A stretch of 33,984 nt of DNA from Chromatiales bacterium (lineage in GTDB: Bacteria; Pseudomonadota; Gammaproteobacteria; SZUA-152). A program made the position numbers and the translations under genes. This document shows, piece after piece, positions 5,266 through 12,601 of the stretch (its first letter is position 1; each line of letters opens with the position of its first letter). The notes beneath the pieces were generated by a model. It saw only the letters and a program-made list of their open reading frames with translations, made no database searches and had not been told where the DNA came from. The DNA lies in the NCBI GenBank assembly GCA_026999335.1, contig JALTPW010000200.1, positions 1 through 33,984 on the forward strand. Direction: 5' to 3'.

Positions 5266-5810
5266 CGCCTGAGCACTCCCAGAAGTCCCGCCAACGGGCC
5301 TGGTTTCTGCATGCCCAGGCGGTTCTGCTGCTCACGGCGCAGCTCTCCGAAGTATTTGCCCAGCAGGCCCGCGGGCAGGGCAGTGAGGGAGGCGAATACC
5401 GTCCACAGGTAGGGCTGGTTCAGCGCCTCGATGCCGCCCTGGTAGACACCCCAGCCCAGCAGGCCGGCAAAGGCGACGGTCTCGAAGACGAACAGCCACG
5501 CCATCATCAGCGCGATCCGGGGCCGGGTGGACTGCCCGTCCGCCTCCGCCATGGCCTTGTAGCGCTCGGTCCAACCGCGCTCCTGCTCGATCTGCAAATC
5601 GATCTCGCGCTCCATCAGCGCCGCCCGCTGGTCTGCCGGCAAGGCGTCCACAGCAGACAGGATCTCCCCACCGGTGGCGGTGTCCGGCAAGCGCTTGTCC
5701 GGCGGCAACACGGCATTGACCGCGGCCAGGATGGCCGGGCCTCCAGGGATGAACGGCGCCGCCACCGCGGCCAGGGGCCGCAGGGATGCCAAGATCTTCT
5801 TCAGTTTCAT
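5262..5810 (-). CDS. Three-helix holin (GTA-type 3TM family)
   Basis: A 182-residue protein with a hydrophobic N-terminal segment (about 10-40), a charged middle with a helix MEREIDLQIEQERGWTERYK, then STRPRIALMMAWLFVFETVA and a second hydrophobic run near LWTVFASLTALPAGLLGKYF. This layout, with an R-P-x-I/A-x-M segment before the second helix, fits the three-transmembrane holins found in phages and gene transfer agents. It would form the membrane lesion that releases endolysin. The ATG at 5810 overlaps the end of the 84-aa gene; the frame extends upstream, but that part is antisense-like and basic. The only recognised endolysin is far away at 18346. Confidence 0.7.
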   Translation of the reverse strand: MKLKKILASLRPLAAVAAPFIPGGPAILAAVNAVLPPDKRLPDTATGGEILSAVDALPADQRAALMEREIDLQIEQERGWTERYKAMAEADGQSTRPRIALMMAWLFVFETVAFAGLLGWGVYQGGIEALNQPYLWTVFASLTALPAGLLGKYFGELRREQQNRLGMQKPGPLAGLLGVLRR

Positions 5811-6061
5811 CGCCGCCACCTCGCACGCAGGTAGTGCTTGAGGATGGAGAGGTAGATCAGCCCCCAGGGCGGCAGGGCGCTGAGCACATGGGGCAGACCG
5901 ATGCGACCGCCGATCCTCGCCTTGATGAGGCTCTCGGGCAGCCCCAGACAACGCATGCCTTCAGCGAACAGATTGACCCAGGCATGTCCCTCGTAGTAAT
6001 CAGGGCTCCGGTCCCTCATCGCGTACCGGAACCGCCTCCAGTGTGGCGTCATGCAGTGCAT
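5807..6061 (-). CDS. Hypothetical protein, 84 aa
   Basis: Unrecognised. The protein is basic, begins MHCMTPHWRRFRYAMRDRSP and ends with YLSILKHYLRARWRR. A moderately hydrophobic region (VLSALPPWGLIYLSIL) near the C-terminus could associate with membranes. The start at 6061 is preferred because AAGGAGG lies 5 bases upstream, although it overlaps the end of the 121-aa gene by 62 bases; a later ATG at 6019 is possible. It sits between tail and holin genes. Confidence 0.55.
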   Translation of the reverse strand: MHCMTPHWRRFRYAMRDRSPDYYEGHAWVNLFAEGMRCLGLPESLIKARIGGRIGLPHVLSALPPWGLIYLSILKHYLRARWRR

Positions 6062-6365
6062 GGTCCCTCCTTCTGCCGAGCAGGTTGGTTTGATGTGCCA
6101 CCAGGGCGTTGAATGCGTCCTGGCCCCGTTTCATGTCCTCACGCAGGATCTCGATAGCCTGGGTCTGCCCGCGGTTGGTCTGCGACATCTCCACCATCAG
6201 GATGGGTTGCCAGGCGATGGCGCAACACCACTCGTCCACGATCTCCTCGGACTGTGGATGCTTCCCAGTGATGCGCGTGTACCATGCACAACGGCGCAGC
6301 TTCCCGTCCACAGCCTCTTCGCAGGTGTGCCCCAGCGGGCAGGTCAGTTCGACATCGATGCTCAT
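6000..6365 (-). CDS. Hypothetical phage protein with cysteine cluster, 121 aa
   Basis: The N-terminal half has a conserved-looking cysteine pattern (CPLGHTCEEAVDGKLRRCAW, then EWCCAIAW). This is followed by QPILMVEMSQTNRGQTQAIE and a charged helix. I recognise this combination as a recurring hypothetical protein in late regions of proteobacterial phages, but no function is established to my knowledge. The cysteines may bind a metal. It starts 10 bases after the collar gene. Confidence 0.7.
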   Translation of the reverse strand: MSIDVELTCPLGHTCEEAVDGKLRRCAWYTRITGKHPQSEEIVDEWCCAIAWQPILMVEMSQTNRGQTQAIEILREDMKRGQDAFNALVAHQTNLLGRRRDHALHDATLEAVPVRDEGPEP

Positions 6366-6375
6366 GGTGCGGCCC

Positions 6376-7194
6376 CTAGTTCTTGGTGCAGATGATCACG
6401 TCGATGTACTGCGGCGCGAATGCAGTCGGGCCGTTGCTGCTGGTATTACCAGTGCCGGATGCACCTGTCTGACCAGTGCCTGAATAGCTCGTGTTCCCAC
6501 TCGATGATCCCGTGGAGTTGGTCGTGCCAGTGTGAGTGTGTGCACCGTTGGAGGCCACGTAATGCTTGCCGGACACACCAATCGTGCGAGCTGCGCCAGA
6601 ACCAAATCCTTGTCCGCCGTTCACATCGACCAGCGCATCATGGTTGTGATTCCCCGCCGACCCTGTAGTGAACCCGTGCGTGTGCGCGATTACGGTGCTA
6701 TACGAATGGCGATGGGATGGGCCGCTGTGCGTATGGGATGGCCCAGTGTGGGTGTGCGCTGTGCTGGGCGGCGAGGACAGGGGGTGCGTGCCGCCACTGC
6801 CGCCGCCGGATCCGCTCACCACGCGCAGCGCCTTGTCGTTCTGGGTAGTGTCCTTGGTCCATCCTGAGGGTGCGGCGGCCTGATAAAACACCATCTTGGT
6901 CCCAGACGGGATCAAGTTACTATTGAGGAGCGCAGACACGCTCTTGCCGCCTACCGTGTTTGCATCGCCTGCATTGGCCGCTTTGATCTGGTACAGCGAT
7001 GACAGCGCCACCCAGGTGGTCCCATTCCATTTCTCGAACCGATTGTTGGCGCTGTTCCAGCGCACCGCGTTCGTGGGGATGTTGGTCGGTGTCCCCACGT
7101 CGAACATGGTCGCTAGGTCGTCGTCACGTGCCTTGAGCAGGTTGAGAAAGTCCTGGTAGAGATCCGTCAGGACCGGTTTGTTCCAGTCCGCCAT
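6376..7194 (-). CDS. Tail collar/fibre protein with HxH repeats
   Basis: A 272-residue distal tail protein. Residues 94-113 (LIPSGTKMVFYQAAAPSGWT) match the phage tail-collar domain. After it comes a Gly/Ser/Thr-rich region with at least six His-x-His motifs (147-149, 154-156, 161-163, 171-173, 183-185 and 219-221). In known fibre tips such as T4 gp37, H-x-H pairs from three chains coordinate a line of iron ions. The C-terminus ends in APQYIDVIICTKN, typical of the collar family. It directly follows the J-like gene (2-base gap) and probably contacts the host surface. No separate fibre chaperone is visible. Confidence 0.8.
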   Translation of the reverse strand: MADWNKPVLTDLYQDFLNLLKARDDDLATMFDVGTPTNIPTNAVRWNSANNRFEKWNGTTWVALSSLYQIKAANAGDANTVGGKSVSALLNSNLIPSGTKMVFYQAAAPSGWTKDTTQNDKALRVVSGSGGGSGGTHPLSSPPSTAHTHTGPSHTHSGPSHRHSYSTVIAHTHGFTTGSAGNHNHDALVDVNGGQGFGSGAARTIGVSGKHYVASNGAHTHTGTTNSTGSSSGNTSYSGTGQTGASGTGNTSSNGPTAFAPQYIDVIICTKN

Positions 7195-7195
7195 G

Positions 7196-10100
7196 TCAGA
7201 AACCCTCCGCTGACCATGAGAACGGCCCGCTCACGCGAGCCCCCGTAGTGCTGTTGTAGAGATAGACAGAGAAACTGGTGGGGTAGGGTGTGTCCGTGAA
7301 GTCGTAGACCGCGATGACGGACCCAGAGCCCTGCGGCGTGACGGTAATGCTGTCCACATCGATGAATTGCCGGTTGAAGTTCACCACTGTTCCATTGGTG
7401 TCGGCGGCGTTTGCGGTGCCCATGCCGCCGTCGTACTTGCGCTTCACGTCCAGCCGCACCTCGAGGCCGGTCAGCTCCAGCAGGTCGTCACCGCCGGCGG
7501 CGCTGAACTCCAGGCGCACCTTGACGTACTGGAAATCGGTGGCGAACACCTGCCACACACCCGTGTAGTCCGTCCACGGGTCAGTTGCCAGCTTGCGCAC
7601 CGAGATGATGGGGTTGATGGTCACGTTGCCGGAGACAGTCACGCTGCTCAGGACCACGTTGATCAGCGTCCCGGCCAGCACGGTGCCATAGTCGAACGTC
7701 TCCTCGTAGACCGCTGTGGTTTGGGACGGCTGCATGAAGTAGGGGAAACCGGCGTTGATCTGGTCCTGAGGGGAGTTCCAGCCGTTGTTGGTAAAGTGCT
7801 GCTGATAGGTGTCGCTGGTGACCACCGGTACCAGCAGGTGTCCGTCTGCCTTGACCAGGGCGTTGGTCTTGGTGCCGGACCAGGTGCTGAGCCATTTCTG
7901 CTTGAGGATGTAGTCCGGGGGCTCATTGACCGCGGCCGCGATCGATGCCTCAGTGCCATAGTTCCCTGCAGAGTCCACGGCTACCACCCAATAGGTGTAG
8001 ATACCGGACTCGATCTCGAACAGTGGGGCAAACGTGCCAGCATGCTCCCCCACTACCTCTGCGGTGGCGAAGTCTGCGCCCTTGCGAACCTCGTAGTGGT
8101 CTATAGGCAGGGTCCCGGCGCTGGCCGACCAACTGAGCAGTACGTTGTTGTCGATCACCTGCTGGCTGACACTAGGCCGCCCGGGCGGGCTGACCACGAC
8201 GTCAATGGACCCTGCAGCACCCATATTGCCTGCTGCGTCGATAGCTGCGACCCAGTACCGGCGCGTGCCTGACCATGCCGCCTCCGTGGCAAACCGCGTG
8301 CCCTTGATGCGTCCCACATAGATGGCAGTCGCGAAGTTGCTACCGTACCGGATCTCATACTCGACGATGGGAAAATCCCCTGTGCTAGCCGTCCACTCGA
8401 TGACTGCGTTCGGTCCCTCGAAGCTGTTGGAGACCACTGGCGCACCAGGCGCATTGATGGTGAGTGTCACATAGGTGGCGGTGGCTGAGACGTGGTCGGT
8501 CGTATCCCGGGCCTTGATGCCAAACGTGTAACTCCCAGCGGCCAGGATCCGGTACAGGTAAGTATTCGATTTTGTGCGATCGATTACCTGTCCACTGTCG
8601 TAGTCCGCTCCAAGTCGCAACTCGTAGTCACGCAAGTCGATGTCCTGTACGTCATCCCAGGCCAGTAGGATGCCGTTCGCCTGCAAAGTCGCGGTGAAGT
8701 TCGTCACGTCCTCTGGGACGGCAGCCTGCCCGACGATGGTGTAGCTCACCAGTTGGGTGCTGGATCCGCCCATGCGCCCGCGTTTGTTGAATGCGCTGAT
8801 CTCGATCTCGATGGTGCCTGCTGCATCCACATCGAACTCGATGGCACGCGCTGTTGTACTCCCTAGCATTACCCAGGGCCGGTCTGTGAATCGATAGCGA
8901 ACCCAGGCGCCACCATATTCGCCAGTGACGTCCCAGGTGACGGCTACTCGGGTGCCAAACCCCGCTCCGATGCGGATCAAGGTGTCCCCAACCTGCACGT
9001 CTGTGACAGTCGGGAATTGGTTACCGTATGTGGTAGGCTGCGTGTAGCTGAACGGGTTGTTCTCGGCCGCGTAGTAGTTGGGATCCTCGTCCACGGCCGT
9101 GATACGCACACGGTGCTCGGACAACGGCTGGATGTCGACGATCTTGACCTTTTTTCCAGGCGTCGGTGCAGGCTCGAAGAACCACAGATAGTCCAGCGGC
9201 GGGTGGTTTGGATCATCGTCCGGTGCGCTGGGCAGCGGCGTGCTCAGCGAGAGCGTGTCGCTGGGCCCAGTCTGGTAATTGACGTCGTAGACACCGTAAC
9301 TGCCATCTGGGAACCGGATACCGATGTAATGTTGCTCGCCAGACGTGAACGGCACCTGACGGTCGAGCTGCAACGTCGTCGTGGTACCGGACACGAGGCG
9401 GCCAGAATATCCCCATTGGGTCAAGTCGTGGGACAGGGTGACCACGTCACCGCGGTCCACTACCAGTCCCTCCATGTCTGTTTCCCAGATGATCCGGCGC
9501 CGGCGGTAAGTCTGTGCCGCAGCCAGCAGCAGCGCCTCCTTGCCCGCCTGATCCTTGTCAGTCACGCCCCATAAGTCCACCGTCACAGGGTTGACTGGGT
9601 TTGTCACACCTGGTACCGCGGCCCGTACGGTGTCTGGTTGCCAGTCCAGGGCCGGGTTGATGAATCTGGCAACGATCTCGTCGGCGATCTTGCCGGTGGC
9701 ATACTCGATCCGAAACGAGTCCCGGACGATGTTGCTCATGCAGAAGACGGCCACAGCGGGCCGGTTGTCCTCATCCCAGACGACTCCCAACTTGCCGCTG
9801 GCCCAGGTGGGCGTGGCACGGCCGCAACGGGCGATGGCGATCAGCATCTCGTCCACGTTCATGGGCCTATCGAAGACGAGATTGCAGCTCAAGCCCTTCA
9901 TGTCGCACCATGCCCCCCAGTCTTTGATGGCCTGCTCGTCGATACGGGTGGTGGGCAGGCCAGCACCGAACAGCCGCTGCCCATTGGCATCGAACTTCCC
10001 CAGTGCCAGCCACCGGAACCACCAAGCGGGGTTGCTGGTGGCCTGCAGGACCCAAGCGGTGCCCGTCCAGGCTTCGCACCGGGCCGTAGCCAGAGCCGAG

Positions 10101-11380
10101 AGACTGTCCACTTGCCCACTGAGCTGAGAAGTCGCCTTGATCTTCAGTGCCACGCGCTTCTGGCCGGTGTAATCTCCCGTGTCCGCTTGGTAACTGCGCA
10201 GTTGCTGCCAGGTGAAGTCTGAAGTCTCTTTCGGGCTGGTCGCGTCTGGAGTCACACGCCGGACACGCACGTCATACTGGCCAGAGGGGACATCACGCCG
10301 GTAGCTGTAGCGCAGCGGCTTGCGGTCGCCGTTGGTGATGGTGATGCTGTTGGTCGTATCGAACCAGGGTTGCCACAGGCCAGATCCTGCTGAGGCATAT
10401 TCGATTTCGAAAGTGACACTGAGCGGTTCCAGGCCCTTGTTCGCGGCGAAGAACAGCAACCCTGTAATGTCCACAGCCAGTGCTGTCGCGTTCGGGCTCG
10501 ATGTCCGGGTGATCCAGCCGGCGGAAGCGGTCAGCGCACCACCGGCGATGGTGTCGACGTTGGCCGGGAAGATGGTCAAGGCCCCATCGGGACCAGATTC
10601 CTCGATCTGGACATCGCTGAATGCTCCATCGACGGTGGACGCATCGGACGCCAGGCGCGTGTTCCCGATGCGAAAGTCGCTCAGCGTCATATCGCTGAGG
10701 CCGAAGTTGAAGACTTGGTAGAGGAATTGGTCGCTGCCCAAGAATTCGGTGTAGGGGCGGGCCCCTAGATCTGGGAAGATCCTGTGTGTCCCGATTACCA
10801 GCGGCAGAGGGGCATAAGGGCGGGCACGGTTCGTACCACCAGTCAACGCATAAGTTGGGCTACCGTCCTCCAACCCAGTGGCGTTCTTGATCTCTGGGCT
10901 CGGTGGCGGCACCAGGGCGTTGACCAGCATCGTCCCGCCGATCTGAATCAGAGCAGTACCTACCGCCGCAGCCACGGCATCGCCCAGGCCCAGATTCAAC
11001 GCTCCACCTAATGGGGCACCAAACGTGAGCGCGGCCACCAGTACGGCGATCTGCAGCACCGTGCGTAGCACCTTGTCGCTGTCACTACCGCCACCTTGGA
11101 CGCGTGCGCGGACGGTGATCAGATCACCTGTAGCTGGGAACGTGGTGTCCCATACTGCTCTGGGGATCTCTCGGCCATTGAGGTACAGCACCACCGGTTC
11201 AGAGAGGGTAAGCCCTATCCGGTTCAGGTATCGGGCGATAGATTCCCCGGGCAAGAATGGGGTATAGACGGTGGTTCGGTCGCGTGTCGCGAGGATCGGA
11301 TGTGGGCAGTAGACCAGGTTCGCCTGCGCCGGATTATCCACGACTGTACTATAGCGTGGCTGTGGTGGTGTTAGCGCCAC
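7196..11380 (-). CDS. Tail tip host-specificity protein (J-like) with FN3 repeats
   Basis: A 1394-residue central tail-tip protein. Near the N-terminus it has a hydrophobic pair of segments (around 107-160) like other J-type proteins, then DGSPTYALTGGTNRARPYAP, a recognisable J/gp13 signature at about 170-195. Three fibronectin-III-like repeats occupy roughly residues 885-975, 976-1066 and 1067-1155; each shows a VxNxx.WxxS-type strand, an xYExRxG strand and a YxFxIxAxD strand. The last 230 residues look like a receptor-binding beta domain. It overlaps the NlpC/P60 gene by 10 bases. In lambda-like phages this protein forms the tail tip and decides host range. Confidence 0.85.
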   Translation of the reverse strand: MALTPPQPRYSTVVDNPAQANLVYCPHPILATRDRTTVYTPFLPGESIARYLNRIGLTLSEPVVLYLNGREIPRAVWDTTFPATGDLITVRARVQGGGSDSDKVLRTVLQIAVLVAALTFGAPLGGALNLGLGDAVAAAVGTALIQIGGTMLVNALVPPPSPEIKNATGLEDGSPTYALTGGTNRARPYAPLPLVIGTHRIFPDLGARPYTEFLGSDQFLYQVFNFGLSDMTLSDFRIGNTRLASDASTVDGAFSDVQIEESGPDGALTIFPANVDTIAGGALTASAGWITRTSSPNATALAVDITGLLFFAANKGLEPLSVTFEIEYASAGSGLWQPWFDTTNSITITNGDRKPLRYSYRRDVPSGQYDVRVRRVTPDATSPKETSDFTWQQLRSYQADTGDYTGQKRVALKIKATSQLSGQVDSLSALATARCEAWTGTAWVLQATSNPAWWFRWLALGKFDANGQRLFGAGLPTTRIDEQAIKDWGAWCDMKGLSCNLVFDRPMNVDEMLIAIARCGRATPTWASGKLGVVWDEDNRPAVAVFCMSNIVRDSFRIEYATGKIADEIVARFINPALDWQPDTVRAAVPGVTNPVNPVTVDLWGVTDKDQAGKEALLLAAAQTYRRRRIIWETDMEGLVVDRGDVVTLSHDLTQWGYSGRLVSGTTTTLQLDRQVPFTSGEQHYIGIRFPDGSYGVYDVNYQTGPSDTLSLSTPLPSAPDDDPNHPPLDYLWFFEPAPTPGKKVKIVDIQPLSEHRVRITAVDEDPNYYAAENNPFSYTQPTTYGNQFPTVTDVQVGDTLIRIGAGFGTRVAVTWDVTGEYGGAWVRYRFTDRPWVMLGSTTARAIEFDVDAAGTIEIEISAFNKRGRMGGSSTQLVSYTIVGQAAVPEDVTNFTATLQANGILLAWDDVQDIDLRDYELRLGADYDSGQVIDRTKSNTYLYRILAAGSYTFGIKARDTTDHVSATATYVTLTINAPGAPVVSNSFEGPNAVIEWTASTGDFPIVEYEIRYGSNFATAIYVGRIKGTRFATEAAWSGTRRYWVAAIDAAGNMGAAGSIDVVVSPPGRPSVSQQVIDNNVLLSWSASAGTLPIDHYEVRKGADFATAEVVGEHAGTFAPLFEIESGIYTYWVVAVDSAGNYGTEASIAAAVNEPPDYILKQKWLSTWSGTKTNALVKADGHLLVPVVTSDTYQQHFTNNGWNSPQDQINAGFPYFMQPSQTTAVYEETFDYGTVLAGTLINVVLSSVTVSGNVTINPIISVRKLATDPWTDYTGVWQVFATDFQYVKVRLEFSAAGGDDLLELTGLEVRLDVKRKYDGGMGTANAADTNGTVVNFNRQFIDVDSITVTPQGSGSVIAVYDFTDTPYPTSFSVYLYNSTTGARVSGPFSWSAEGF

Positions 11381-11757
11381 CGGTAATAACCTTCCACGGC
11401 CAATCCGTAGCGGTCCAGATCTCGAATCCTGTGCAGTACTACCTGCCCGGCGCTCTTCATGGCATGCAAGACATGTGGCACCTCACCGAGTTCGCAGTAG
11501 ATGCCGATGTGATTGAGACGACCGCGGCCGACCATGAGCACCGCGTCTCCTTCTGCTGGGTGCTCCACGGGATCAGCGTAATCATCCTTGTGTGCTTGAA
11601 TCTGGCGGCTCCAGCCACGGTAATCTGACATGCGCTCCGCAGGCAGCGCGATGTGGCGCCCAAAGACTTCCAGTTGCACTCGGGCGGCCAGCGTGGCACA
11701 GTCGTTCTCGCCCTCGATGTAGGGCTCCCCCAGGTAACGTTCCGCCCAATGTGTCAT
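11371..11757 (-). CDS. NlpC/P60 tail-tip peptidase
   Basis: A 128-residue cysteine peptidase. C20 in GENDCATLAA and H83 in LNHIGIYC are the expected nucleophile and base of the NlpC/P60 fold; the third polar residue is less certain. In phage tails this protein sits at the tip and locally cuts peptidoglycan during DNA entry, and in lambda the related gpK lies directly upstream of gpI and gpJ. The position just before the J-like gene agrees. It shares a base with the stop/start of the preceding gene, so translation is coupled. Confidence 0.85.
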   Translation of the reverse strand: MTHWAERYLGEPYIEGENDCATLAARVQLEVFGRHIALPAERMSDYRGWSRQIQAHKDDYADPVEHPAEGDAVLMVGRGRLNHIGIYCELGEVPHVLHAMKSAGQVVLHRIRDLDRYGLAVEGYYRWR

Positions 11758-12233
11758 CAGAACAACCCCGGTGCCGTCTCTGGCCGGTAAGTGAGCGTGA
11801 CGCCGGGCCGGTTGAGTAGGTCATCGAAGCTGAGCACACCACTGACTTCCAGGGCAGTGATGCTCAGATTGCTGAGGTCCATGGTCACTTCCCACTCGAT
11901 AACGTCCGGAGCGCTGCGCAGGACCTGGATCATGCGGCAGGTGGCCCCCTGGCCGCCGCCGGAGGCCTCCAGCCAGGCCACCAACTCCTTTCCCACATTG
12001 TCGATGGCGAGCCGCGCCCTGGGCAGCCCTACCTCTTTGTCGTCCGGCAGGGTGGCCCTGAACGCCATCGCCACGAAGGTGTTGCCCATATGGACCAGGT
12101 CCTGGTTGTCGTTGACCACCCGGATGGGTGCGGCCAGGTCCGGGTGATCGATTTCCAGCAACAGCAGCGGTGTCTCCTTGGCGGAGGTGCTGTTGATGGT
12201 CTCCTTGAGCGTATTGGAGTAGCTCTTGGCCAT
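11757..12233 (-). CDS. Minor tail protein (DUF1833-like)
   Basis: A 158-residue protein starting MAKSYSNTLKETINSTSAKE. The ATG at 12233 overlaps the previous stop (TGATG) and is preferred over the longer frame, whose first 45 residues are antisense-like. The pattern LLLLEIDHPDLAAPIRVVND followed by FVAMAFRATLPDD resembles the DUF1833 minor tail proteins found next to NlpC/P60 and J genes. It is probably a distal-tail hub component. Confidence 0.75.
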   Translation of the reverse strand: MAKSYSNTLKETINSTSAKETPLLLLEIDHPDLAAPIRVVNDNQDLVHMGNTFVAMAFRATLPDDKEVGLPRARLAIDNVGKELVAWLEASGGGQGATCRMIQVLRSAPDVIEWEVTMDLSNLSITALEVSGVLSFDDLLNRPGVTLTYRPETAPGLF

Positions 12234-12598
12234 CAGTCCCAGGTCTCCAGACGAAAGCTCACCTCCCAGGACAGTGGAGCTCCTGGATAGGGCGAGAAGG
12301 GCTTGGCGGTGTAGATCCCACCTTCGATGCGGGCGAGCTTTGTGATGCCATCCTGGGGATCGGTCCAATTGAACCAGTCTGCGCCACGGGCGATGGTGTC
12401 GCGGAACCAGGTCTTCCAGCTGGCGTATTCCGCGTCGCTGTAGACATACGTCACCGGTCGACCCACCATGGCCTTGCTGCGGACCATGGCCTGCTTCGGT
12501 GGACCGCTTTCCATCTGGGTCCGGATCAGGGCGGATTCAGGCTCTTCGCCGTACCGGTCTAGCGCCAGGCGGCCGTAGGAAGGATAATCTGTAGCCAT
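12233..12598 (-). CDS. Minor tail protein, 121 aa
   Basis: A beta-rich protein (MATDYPSYGRLALDRYGEEP). It has SDAEYASWKTWFRDTIARGA in the middle, followed by an aromatic stretch and a C-terminal LSWEVSFRLETWD. Together with its position between the tape measure and the DUF1833-like gene this fits a distal tail protein comparable in place to lambda gpM/gpL. Similar proteins are common in siphophages with this gene order, but no activity is known. Confidence 0.65.
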   Translation of the reverse strand: MATDYPSYGRLALDRYGEEPESALIRTQMESGPPKQAMVRSKAMVGRPVTYVYSDAEYASWKTWFRDTIARGADWFNWTDPQDGITKLARIEGGIYTAKPFSPYPGAPLSWEVSFRLETWD

Positions 12599-12601
12599 CG
12601 T

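Noticed and set aside
7367-8272. 301-codon open frame on the plus strand
   Set aside because: It is wholly antisense to the J-like gene, has no ribosome-binding site or recognisable domain, and reflects high GC third positions.
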